Shown here one piece after another: positions 1 to 7,065 of a stretch of DNA of 9,334 bases; within the stretch, counting starts at the first letter, position 1; each line of letters opens with the position of its first letter. The translations under genes were made by a program, and so were the position numbers. This DNA comes from Bacillota bacterium. Its GTDB lineage: Bacteria > Bacillota_I > Bacilli_A > Acholeplasmatales > Acholeplasmataceae. Location of the stretch: NCBI GenBank assembly GCA_027620815.1, contig JAQCDH010000026.1, positions 1-9,334 on the forward strand, written 5' to 3'. The notes under the pieces were generated by a model that ran no database searches, had not been told where the DNA came from, and saw only the letters and a list, made by a program, of their open reading frames with translations.

Positions 1-12
1 TATAAATATAAT

Positions 13-19
13 AAAAGGA
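13..19 (+). promoter_or_regulatory. Ribosome binding site of dnaN
   Basis: AAAAGGA lies nine bases upstream of the ATG at 29 and supports that start. The sequence further upstream is cut off by the window edge, so the dnaN promoter or its cotranscription with dnaA cannot be judged. Confidence 0.8.
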
Positions 20-28
20 CGTGAACGT

Positions 29-1159
29 ATGTTATTTTCAATTGAAAGAGAAAGTTTACTAAATCATTTAAATATCATTCAAAAAGGATTGCCTTTAAAA
101 ACACCAATGCCTATTTTATACGCAATTAAATTTGAAGCACTTCAAGATCATATGATACTAACAACGTCTAATTCAGATGTGGCGATTCAAGTGGTTGTTG
201 ATGATCCATCATTAGAAATTAAAACACCAGGTAAAACCGCAATCCCAGGTCGTTATTTAATCGACATTGTTAGAAAAGTAGTATCTAAAAATATTGAGTT
301 TGCATTGATAGAACAAAACATTATGGTGATCCGAGCAGATAAATCAGAATTTAAACTACGTCTTATGGATGTGGAAGACTACCCAGATATCGATTTCATG
401 GATTTAAACGATCCATTAACATTTGATCCCAAAGCACTATCAAACGTCATTAAAGAAACAAATTTTGCAACCTCGCAAAATGAAAAACGTCCCGTATTAA
501 CCGGTGTTGATTTTAAATTTTTAGAGAAAAAATTATTTTGCGTTGCAACAGATTCATATAGACTTGCTCAAAAAGAAATGGCGTTTGATTTAGAAAGAGA
601 TCCTTTTGATTTAGTCATTCCAAATAAAAGCTTAGATGAACTTCAAAAAATATTAGAAACCATCAACTCACCAGTAGAACTTTATATTAACCCTAATAAA
701 GTATTATTTAAATTTGACAACATTTTATTTCAAACAAGACTTCTAGAAGGATCTTATCCTGATACAATGAGAATTATTCCAAAATCTTTCGTTGTAGAAA
801 TCCCATTTCATAAAGAACAACTCCTCGCTGCAATTGATCGTGTTTCACTACTTTCTCCTAAAGAAAGAGAAACCAACGTCAATATCGTCAAGTTGGCGCT
901 TAAAGAAAACCAAGTGGTTGAAATTAGCTCAACAAATGCTGAAATTGGAGACGCTTCAGAAGAAATTATCCCATCTGGAGATGTAAAAGGTCCTCAAATC
1001 AAACTCGCGTTTTCTTCAAAATACTTAAAAGAAGCACTTAAAACATTTCACTCTGAAGAAGTTACAATCTCATTCTCAGGAGAAATCAAACCATTCATTA
1101 TTACCGGTAAAGAAGATCCAACGTTATTGCATTTAATTTTACCTGTCCGATTAGACTAA
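29..1159 (+). CDS. dnaN: DNA polymerase III subunit beta (sliding clamp)
   Basis: This encodes the ring-shaped homodimeric clamp that tethers the replicative polymerase and other repair factors to DNA. The 376-residue length is normal for the family, which has three similar domains of about 125 residues (roughly 1-125, 126-250 and 251-376). Visible family signatures are RPVLTGV at 154-160, TDSYRLA at 174-180 (the usual TD-(G/S)-(H/Y)-RLA of the partner-binding cleft), LEGSYPD at 239-245 and the C-terminal ILPVRLD at 370-376, which corresponds to the P-(M/V)-R-L ending that completes the cleft. The start is supported by the AAAAGGA site and by the N-terminus MLFSIERESL, which aligns with family starts. 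A terminator directly follows, so dnaN seems to end its own transcription unit, presumably with dnaA upstream (not visible). Identification is very secure. Confidence 0.98.
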   Translation: MLFSIERESLLNHLNIIQKGLPLKTPMPILYAIKFEALQDHMILTTSNSDVAIQVVVDDPSLEIKTPGKTAIPGRYLIDIVRKVVSKNIEFALIEQNIMVIRADKSEFKLRLMDVEDYPDIDFMDLNDPLTFDPKALSNVIKETNFATSQNEKRPVLTGVDFKFLEKKLFCVATDSYRLAQKEMAFDLERDPFDLVIPNKSLDELQKILETINSPVELYINPNKVLFKFDNILFQTRLLEGSYPDTMRIIPKSFVVEIPFHKEQLLAAIDRVSLLSPKERETNVNIVKLALKENQVVEISSTNAEIGDASEEIIPSGDVKGPQIKLAFSSKYLKEALKTFHSEEVTISFSGEIKPFIITGKEDPTLLHLILPVRLD

Positions 1160-1176
1160 AAAACTTAACACACAAC

Positions 1177-1212
1177 AAAAAAGCCGAAATTATATCAAAT
1201 ACGGCTTTTTTT
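1177..1212 (+). terminator. Intrinsic terminator after dnaN
   Basis: A perfect 10-base inverted repeat AAAAAAGCCG (1177-1186) / CGGCTTTTTT (1202-1211) encloses a 15-base AT-rich loop and runs into a seven-T tract (1206-1212). It begins 17 bases after the dnaN stop. Only four pairs are G-C, so some read-through into the downstream genes is possible. The symmetric A/T arms would also allow function on the other strand, but no gene on the minus strand needs it. Confidence 0.85.
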
Positions 1213-1278
1213 ATTATTTTGATGATGACCCCTACTTATACTTAAAAAACGAAAAATGAACCATTTTTAAAAGTTTTA

Positions 1279-1287
1279 TGGTATAAT
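1279..1287 (+). promoter_or_regulatory. Extended -10 promoter of the yaaA-recF-gyrB-gyrA(-galE) operon
   Basis: TGG directly precedes a perfect TATAAT (1282-1287), giving an extended -10 element. No good -35 hexamer lies at the expected 16-18 base spacing; the best approximation, ATGAAC at 1256-1261, is weak and too distant. With the usual six-base gap, transcription would begin at A1294, which is the first base of the yaaA start codon, so the message would be leaderless. The element sits between the dnaN terminator and yaaA, exactly where an operon promoter is expected. Confidence 0.75.
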
Positions 1288-1293
1288 TTCACT

Positions 1294-1515
1294 ATGAAAC
1301 AATATGAAACCCTCATACTAAAAAAAGAATTTATTACACTTGGACAACTCGTGAAAGCGTGTGGCTTTATTGCTTCAGGTGGGGATGCAAAATCGTATTT
1401 GGCGGAGCACCCAGCAAAAGTAAATGACATCCTTAAATCAACGAGAAAAACCAAAGTAGTTGATGGTGATGTTGTTGAGATAGAAAATAGCATTTATAAA
1501 GTTATCCATGATTAA
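1294..1515 (+). CDS. yaaA: Small S4-domain RNA-binding protein (YaaA/RlbA type)
   Basis: This 73-residue protein consists almost entirely of one S4 RNA-binding fold. The pattern EFITLGQLVKACGFIASGG (12-30), then AKSYLAEHPAKVND (32-45), then DGDVVEI (57-63) matches the family found between dnaN and recF in Bacillus, where it is called YaaA or RlbA. Family members are thought to bind rRNA in connection with ribosome assembly; that role is taken from the family and is not visible here. The usual R-R-G-x-K-L stretch before the GDVVEI strand reads STRKTKV, so the second half of the motif is divergent. No Shine-Dalgarno sequence precedes the ATG, and the promoter spacing predicts a leaderless start. 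The last eight bases overlap recF. Confidence 0.9.
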   Translation: MKQYETLILKKEFITLGQLVKACGFIASGGDAKSYLAEHPAKVNDILKSTRKTKVVDGDVVEIENSIYKVIHD

Positions 1516-2539
1516 AACGTTAATCTTAATGAACACAAGATGTTTCCACCAAAAAAAGCTTATTTTTGAACATCCTCAAACCTACATGTTTGGTGATAAT
1601 GGTGTTGGAAAAACAACCATTTTAGAAGCCATTCACATGATTGCAACAACTAAATCACACCGAACCAACCAAGATAAAGAAATTATCCAAGAAGGAAAAC
1701 CATTTTCTAAAATTACACTAGAAACAAACCAAAACACATTTGAGATGGTCATTACAGATAAAGGAAAAAGAGTTTGGTTCAATGGTGTTGAAAAAAGAAA
1801 ACTATCACAGTTTATTGGTCACTTAAACATCGTTTTGTTCGCTCCTGAAGACATTGAACTCATTAAAGGATCACCAACCTATCGCAGACAATTTTTAGAT
1901 ATTGCGATGACTCAAATAGATCCAAGCTATCTAGATATTCTTACAAAACACAAAAAAATACTAAAACAAAGAAACGCACTATTAAAAAAAATTGATGTCA
2001 CAGGGGATTTCACATTTCTTGATATCTTATCGGAGCAACTTTTAATAGAAGCAAAAACAATGATTGAAAAAAGAGCACAACTCATAAACATTCTTAATGA
2101 CGTAATTCAACCGATTACAAAACAGTTTCAGCTTCCGCTTGTAAAAATAGAATATAACGACGATGTCAATTTAGAACAATTAAAACTTCATTTATTAACA
2201 AAGCAAAAAGTTGATATCATCCAACAAGCCACATCAAGAGGGCCACACAAAGACGACTTTACAGTTTATTATGAACAAAAAAACGCAAGTCAATATGCCT
2301 CTCAAGGACAACAAAGACTACTTGCATTATCACTTAAGATTGCACTCTTCCAGCACTTAAAAAAAGAAAGCAATAAAGAATTAATCCTACTTTTAGACGA
2401 TGTTTTAAGTGAATTAGACGAAACCCATCAACAACAACTTTTAACATACGAATTTCAAAACTACCCACTCATCATGAATAGCACCCACGATCACGTGAAA
2501 CACAACATGCACATCATGCATCTTAAAAAGGAGTCATAA
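1508..2539 (+). CDS. recF: DNA replication and repair protein RecF
   Basis: RecF is an SMC-like ABC ATPase that, with RecO and RecR, helps load RecA at single-strand gaps and stalled forks. The 343 residues are slightly short of the common 350-370. Visible motifs are Walker A GDNGVGKT (29-36), SHRT just after the first helix, the family motif GPHKDD (245-250), the ABC signature SQGQQ (265-269), Walker B LILLLDD ending at D297-D298, and the D-loop SELD (301-304). All catalytic elements are intact. The start at 1508 gives the normal N-terminus leading into the ATP loop; it lies inside the end of yaaA and has no convincing Shine-Dalgarno site, so translational coupling to yaaA is likely. Only three bases separate it from gyrB. 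The small remB/yaaB-like gene that Bacillus has between recF and gyrB is absent. Confidence 0.97.
   Translation: MIKTLILMNTRCFHQKKLIFEHPQTYMFGDNGVGKTTILEAIHMIATTKSHRTNQDKEIIQEGKPFSKITLETNQNTFEMVITDKGKRVWFNGVEKRKLSQFIGHLNIVLFAPEDIELIKGSPTYRRQFLDIAMTQIDPSYLDILTKHKKILKQRNALLKKIDVTGDFTFLDILSEQLLIEAKTMIEKRAQLINILNDVIQPITKQFQLPLVKIEYNDDVNLEQLKLHLLTKQKVDIIQQATSRGPHKDDFTVYYEQKNASQYASQGQQRLLALSLKIALFQHLKKESNKELILLLDDVLSELDETHQQQLLTYEFQNYPLIMNSTHDHVKHNMHIMHLKKES
2525..2533 (+). promoter_or_regulatory. Ribosome binding site of gyrB, inside the end of recF
   Basis: AAAAAGGAG lies within the last codons of recF (encoding its K-K-E-S tail) and ends nine bases before the gyrB ATG. It is a strong site that fixes the gyrB start and shows that ribosomes finishing recF pass directly over it. 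Confidence 0.85.
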
Positions 2540-2542
2540 ACC

Positions 2543-4444
2543 ATGGCACAAAATAATTATAATGCTTCCAACATACAAATCTTAGAAGGTCTAGAAGCGG
2601 TTCGAAAAAGACCTGGGATGTATATTGGTTCTACCGGAATCAAAGGATTACACCACCTCGTTTGGGAAATCGTTGATAACTCAATTGACGAAGCACTTGC
2701 GGGCTACGCAACCCATATCGAACTTACGATTTTAAAAGATAACCTTATTAAAGTTGTTGATGATGGAAGAGGGATCCCTGTAGATAATCACCCTAAAACA
2801 GGAAGACCGGCTGTTGAAACCATTCTAACCACACTTCATGCGGGTGGTAAATTTGATGGCGCATCTTATAAAGTATCTGGTGGACTCCACGGCGTGGGTG
2901 CATCTGTAGTGAACGCCTTGTCGTCATTTTTTGATGTAGAAATTCATAGAGACGGTAAAAAATACCGCCAAACCTATGCGTATGGTACACCAATAACAGA
3001 ACTTATCGAAGAAGGAAACAGTGATTCACACGGATCAACAGTTACCTTTTTAGCAGACAAAGACGTTTTTACAGAATCCCAAACGTATGATTTTGAAACA
3101 CTTCGTGTACGTGTTCAACAACTTGCTTTTCTTAACAAAGGCATTAAACTTACAATTACTGATGAAAGAGCAGCAACACCAGTCGAATTTGTATATCAAT
3201 ACGAAGGTGGGCTTGTTGAATACGTAAACTTTTTAGTAGGAAACAGAACAAAGCTCACTAAAGAAGTGATGTACGTTGAAAAAGAAGCGGATGGTGTTAC
3301 GTATGAAATGGCACTTCAATATTTTGACTCCTATTCAACGAACTTATTTAGTTTTGCCAATAACATTCCAACTCACGAAGGTGGGATGCACGAAGACGGA
3401 TTTAAACTTGCATTAACACGTATTATCAATAGTTACGGAAAAGCCAACAATATCTTTAAAAAAGACGACTCTCTTATTGGTGAAGACGTAAGAGAAGGAT
3501 TAACAGCAATTATTTCAATCAAACATCCAGATCCACAATTTGAAGGTCAAACAAAAACAAAACTTGGAAACCCAGAAGTTCGCCAAATGACCTCACAACT
3601 TGCGGGAGAATTTTTAGAAAGATATTTTGCTGAAAACCCACAAGACGCAAAAGTAATTGTGGAAAAAAGCCTTAATGCGATGTATGCACGTATTGCAGCA
3701 CGTAAAGCAAGAGACGCGACGAGAAGAAAATCACCACTAGATGCATTAGGATTTGCTTCTAAACTTGCCGATTGCCGTGCAAAAGATCCAGCCGTATCTG
3801 AACTATATATTGTAGAGGGCGACTCTGCGGGCGGTTCAGCAAAACAAGGTAGAGAATCAGAATATCAAGCAATTTTACCACTAAGAGGTAAAGTATTAAA
3901 TGTTGAAAAAGCAAGGCTTGATAAGATTTATGCAAACAAAGAAATATTATCTTTAATTCAAGCCTTAGGAACCGGAATTGGAGAAGAATTTAATCCTGAA
4001 AGTATTCGTTATCACAAAGTTGTGATCATGACCGACGCGGATATTGATGGTGCACATATTCGTACCCTCCTACTTACTTTCTTTTTTAGATACATGAGAC
4101 CACTTATTGAAAAAGGTTATATATACATGGCGCAACCGCCTTTATATAAAGTTCAACAAGGAAAAAACATTCAGTATTTATACGATGACGAAGCACTTGA
4201 AAACACCCTTAAAGAAATGGGCGGAAGACCAAGTATACAAAGATATAAAGGTCTTGGAGAGATGAACCCAGATCAACTTTGGGAAACAACTATGGACCCA
4301 GACACAAGAACCCTACTTCAAATCACATTAAACGACGCGATGGATGCAGATCAAGTCTTTAGCATGCTGATGGGTGAAGAAGTTGAACCACGCAAAGAAT
4401 TCATACAACAAAACGCAATTTATGCAAGCAACATCGACGTATAG
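2543..4444 (+). CDS. gyrB: DNA gyrase subunit B
   Basis: This is the ATPase and TOPRIM subunit of gyrase, which pairs with GyrA to introduce negative supercoils. The GHKL ATPase domain shows WEIVDNSIDEA (41-51, with E42 and N46), DDGRGIP (73-79) and GGLHGVGASVVNALS (113-127). R136, which contacts aminocoumarins in the E. coli enzyme, is kept, while the position matching E. coli T165 is Ser, as the stretch GSTVTF begins at 164. The transducer domain runs to about 390. The TOPRIM domain has EGDSAGGSAKQGR (425-437, metal ligand E425) and TDADIDG (497-503, D498 and D500). The tail motif QRYKGLGEMNP occupies 566-576. At 633 residues it lacks the roughly 170-residue insertion of enterobacterial GyrB. 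It ends with TAG, the only non-TAA stop in the window. Subunit identity as gyrB rather than parE rests on gene order beside recF and gyrA. Confidence 0.98.
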   Translation: MAQNNYNASNIQILEGLEAVRKRPGMYIGSTGIKGLHHLVWEIVDNSIDEALAGYATHIELTILKDNLIKVVDDGRGIPVDNHPKTGRPAVETILTTLHAGGKFDGASYKVSGGLHGVGASVVNALSSFFDVEIHRDGKKYRQTYAYGTPITELIEEGNSDSHGSTVTFLADKDVFTESQTYDFETLRVRVQQLAFLNKGIKLTITDERAATPVEFVYQYEGGLVEYVNFLVGNRTKLTKEVMYVEKEADGVTYEMALQYFDSYSTNLFSFANNIPTHEGGMHEDGFKLALTRIINSYGKANNIFKKDDSLIGEDVREGLTAIISIKHPDPQFEGQTKTKLGNPEVRQMTSQLAGEFLERYFAENPQDAKVIVEKSLNAMYARIAARKARDATRRKSPLDALGFASKLADCRAKDPAVSELYIVEGDSAGGSAKQGRESEYQAILPLRGKVLNVEKARLDKIYANKEILSLIQALGTGIGEEFNPESIRYHKVVIMTDADIDGAHIRTLLLTFFFRYMRPLIEKGYIYMAQPPLYKVQQGKNIQYLYDDEALENTLKEMGGRPSIQRYKGLGEMNPDQLWETTMDPDTRTLLQITLNDAMDADQVFSMLMGEEVEPRKEFIQQNAIYASNIDV

Positions 4445-4450
4445 AAAGGA
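4445..4450 (+). promoter_or_regulatory. Ribosome binding site of gyrA
   Basis: AAAGGA begins immediately after the gyrB TAG stop and ends eight bases before the gyrA ATG at 4459, supporting that start and tight coupling within the gyrase operon. Confidence 0.8.
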
Positions 4451-4458
4451 CATCAACC

Positions 4459-7056
4459 ATGGATGAACTAAACAAAGCAAGAGATCATGTTAAAGAAATA
4501 AATATCTCAAGTGAGATGAAAACGTCTTTTCTAAACTATGCAATGAGTGTCATTGTTTCTCGTGCGCTACCCGATGTTAGAGATGGCCTTAAGCCTGTTC
4601 AAAGACGTATCTTATTCGCAATGAATGAACTTGGCATGACCGCAGATAAGGCACACAAAAAATCAGCACGTATCGTTGGTGAAGTTATTGGTAAATATCA
4701 CCCTCACGGTGAATCATCGGTCTATGAAGCAATGGTACGTATGGCACAACCCTTTAGTTACCGGATGCCACTTGTTGATGGTCACGGAAACTTTGGATCT
4801 GTTGATGGAGACGGAGCCGCAGCAATGCGTTATACCGAAGCAAGACTATCAAAACTCGCAGGACAACTCGTACGTGACATCGAAAAGAAAACCGTTAATT
4901 ATATAGACAATTATGATGGCAGCGAAAAAGAGCCTGCTGTTCTACCAGCTAGATATCCAAATATACTCGTAAACGGTTCTACAGGGATTGCAGTTGGTAT
5001 GGCAACAAACATTCCACCACACAACCTTACTGAAGTTATTGATGGACTCCTTGCATATATGGCAAATAAAGAGATTACAACGCAAGAACTCATGGAATAC
5101 GTCAAAGGCCCGGATTTCCCTACAGGAGGAGAAATTCTAGGAATCAGTGGGTTAATACAAGCATACGAAACAGGTCGCGGATCCATTGTAAACCGTGCAA
5201 GAACCGAAATTGTTGAAAATAAAAACAAATCATCGATTGTCGTCACAGCAATACCTTATCAAGTCAATAAAACGACACTTATAGAACGTATTGCACAACT
5301 TGCAAAAGATAAAGTTGTTGACGGTATTACCGATTTGCGCGATGAATCCAACCGTAATGGTATGCGCGTTGTGATTGAATTAAGACGCGATGTAAATGCG
5401 CACGTTATGCTAAATAATTTATACAAACACACTCAACTTCAACAATCCTTTAACTTTAATATGATTGCTTTGGATAAAGGCCAACCTAAAATGTTTTCGC
5501 TTAAAGATATGTATGAAAAATATCTTGAACATCAACTTGAAATCATTTTAAGAAGAACCGTATTCGAACTTGAAAAAGCAGAAGCAAGACAACACATTGT
5601 TGAAGGTTTAATTAAAGCACTCAATGATATTGATCGTGCAATACAAATTATCAAACAATCTAAAACCGCTGAAGATGCAAGAGAAGCTTTAATGTCTGAA
5701 TATGATATTGATGATGTTCAAGCGCGCGCAATTTTAGATACGAGACTTCAACGATTAACCGGACTTGAAATTGAAAAACTGCAACAGGAACACGAAGAAC
5801 TAAAAAATAAAATCGTTGACTATAAAGACATCATCGCTAAAGATGAAAGAAAAATAGAAATCATCGAAGAAGAACTTCAACAAATTAAAACGCAATTTCA
5901 TGAACCGCGTTTAAGTGAAATCAACTTAAGCGATGATTTAACCATCGAAAACGAGGATTTAATTCCAGTTGAAGATGTCATGATCACAATTACCAACAAT
6001 GGTTATATTAAACGCATGAGTTTAGATCAATATAAAGCTCAAAACCGCGGTGGTGTTGGTATGGCTGGTATTAAAGTTCACGAAGACGATTATGTTGAAC
6101 ACATTGATTTAACGTCAACTCACGATTTCCACTTATTTTTTACAAACACAGGACGTGTTTACAAAATAAAAGGATATCAAATTCCACAAGGTTCGAGACA
6201 ATCAAAAGGGTTGCCGTTAGTGAATTTGCTTGCGCTTAATCCAGATGAAAGACTTGCGTCAATGACGTGTGTAAAAAACTTTGATGATGAACTAGCAGCA
6301 TTAACATTCGTGACCAAAAAAGGTATTGTAAAACGTACCCAAGTGTCTGAATTTAAAAACATTCGTCAAAACGGGATCATTGCGGTGAATCTAAGAGAAG
6401 ACGACGAACTTCTTAATGTTTCATTGACTGATGGAGCTAAAGATATTATATTAGGTGCATCAAACGGTAAAGCGATCCGTTTTAACGAAGTGGATGTATC
6501 ATCTGTTGGACGTACAGCAATTGGTGTAAAAGGGATGAGTTTAAATAGCGGGGACCATATTGTTGGTGTCGCAATTGTAGACCCAAACAATGACGAAGAA
6601 AACATTTTAGTTATTACTGAGAATGGTTTTGGTAAGCGTACAAAAGTCGACCAATATCGTGTTCAAAATCGTGGCGGTAAAGGTGTAAAAACCCTTAACG
6701 TTACTGAAAAAAACGGACCGTTAAAAACCCTTACTGTGGTTAAAAATGATCAAGACATCATTGTCGTTTCTGACCGTGGTGTTGTGATGAGAACAGACGC
6801 ATCTCAAATATCTACAACCCAACGTGCCACACAAGGTGTAAGAATTATTAAACTTAAAAATGATCAAAAAGTTTCTACGGTTGCAATTGTCCCACATCAA
6901 GAAATTGAAGAAGAAACACTTCAAACTCAAGAAGGTTTTGTTCAAGAGTCACTTGATGTTGAAACAACCCAAGTGTTACCAAACGTACATGAACTAGACG
7001 CTGATATCGAAGAAGATATCGAAGACGAAACAAACGATCAATTATTTGAAGACTAA
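4459..7056 (+). CDS. gyrA: DNA gyrase subunit A
   Basis: This is the DNA-cleaving and DNA-wrapping subunit of gyrase. The breakage-reunion domain (about 30-500) carries RALPDVRDGLKPVQRRILF (35-53), the quinolone-determining stretch IGKYHPHGESSVYEAMV (77-93) and catalytic Tyr125 in AAMRYTE. Ser86 and Glu90 occupy the positions of E. coli S83 and D87, so the drug-binding pair looks wild type; Glu85 replaces the usual Asp. A coiled-coil segment rich in Glu, Lys and Leu spans about 440-490. The C-terminal beta-pinwheel begins near 500. Its first blade has QNRGGVG (528-534) in place of the canonical box, and the last blade has QNRGGKG (736-742). A Glu/Asp-rich tail covers about 813-865. The 865-residue length suits a Gram-positive-type GyrA, and the pinwheel plus gene order favour GyrA over ParC. 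galE follows after nine bases. Confidence 0.98.
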   Translation: MDELNKARDHVKEINISSEMKTSFLNYAMSVIVSRALPDVRDGLKPVQRRILFAMNELGMTADKAHKKSARIVGEVIGKYHPHGESSVYEAMVRMAQPFSYRMPLVDGHGNFGSVDGDGAAAMRYTEARLSKLAGQLVRDIEKKTVNYIDNYDGSEKEPAVLPARYPNILVNGSTGIAVGMATNIPPHNLTEVIDGLLAYMANKEITTQELMEYVKGPDFPTGGEILGISGLIQAYETGRGSIVNRARTEIVENKNKSSIVVTAIPYQVNKTTLIERIAQLAKDKVVDGITDLRDESNRNGMRVVIELRRDVNAHVMLNNLYKHTQLQQSFNFNMIALDKGQPKMFSLKDMYEKYLEHQLEIILRRTVFELEKAEARQHIVEGLIKALNDIDRAIQIIKQSKTAEDAREALMSEYDIDDVQARAILDTRLQRLTGLEIEKLQQEHEELKNKIVDYKDIIAKDERKIEIIEEELQQIKTQFHEPRLSEINLSDDLTIENEDLIPVEDVMITITNNGYIKRMSLDQYKAQNRGGVGMAGIKVHEDDYVEHIDLTSTHDFHLFFTNTGRVYKIKGYQIPQGSRQSKGLPLVNLLALNPDERLASMTCVKNFDDELAALTFVTKKGIVKRTQVSEFKNIRQNGIIAVNLREDDELLNVSLTDGAKDIILGASNGKAIRFNEVDVSSVGRTAIGVKGMSLNSGDHIVGVAIVDPNNDEENILVITENGFGKRTKVDQYRVQNRGGKGVKTLNVTEKNGPLKTLTVVKNDQDIIVVSDRGVVMRTDASQISTTQRATQGVRIIKLKNDQKVSTVAIVPHQEIEEETLQTQEGFVQESLDVETTQVLPNVHELDADIEEDIEDETNDQLFED
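7003..7026 (+). repeat. Two-copy 12-base tandem repeat in the gyrA acidic tail
   Basis: GATATCGAAGAA is followed directly by GATATCGAAGAC. The two in-frame units encode Asp-Ile-Glu-Glu and Asp-Ile-Glu-Asp (residues 849-856). They differ by one base, which suggests recent slippage or duplication in a tolerant part of the protein. Confidence 0.85.
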
Positions 7057-7060
7057 GGAG
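7054..7060 (+). promoter_or_regulatory. Ribosome binding site of galE overlapping the gyrA stop
   Basis: TAAGGAG includes the gyrA TAA stop codon and ends five bases before the galE ATG at 7066. The arrangement fixes the galE start and implies that galE is translated from the gyrase message. Confidence 0.85.
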
Positions 7061-7065
7061 TTCTT

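Noticed and set aside
7..12. Perfect TATAAT just upstream of dnaN
   Set aside because: Transcription would start near base 19, removing most of the AAAAGGA ribosome site; no TGn precedes it and the -35 region is outside the window. It is probably AT-rich chance sequence.
1160..1293. Possible small RNA or riboswitch in the dnaN-yaaA spacer
   Set aside because: Apart from the terminator and the -10 element, the stretch 1213-1278 shows no stable hairpin or known leader pattern.
1242..1493. Minus-strand open frame of 83 codons opposite yaaA
   Set aside because: It covers the yaaA promoter and gene in antisense and has no protein-family features.
1502..1510. DnaA-box-like TTATCCATG at the yaaA/recF junction
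   Set aside because: It matches TTATCCACA at only seven of nine positions, is single, and falls in coding sequence. No box cluster is present, so the origin is more likely upstream of the window.
2541..4462. Identical CCATGG context at the gyrB and gyrA start codons
   Set aside because: Two six-base matches at start codons are easily due to chance and shared start preferences; the flanking sequences differ.
4911..5246. Minus-strand open frame of 111 codons within gyrA
   Set aside because: It lies opposite the most conserved part of gyrA, and its length is explained by codon structure of the real gene.
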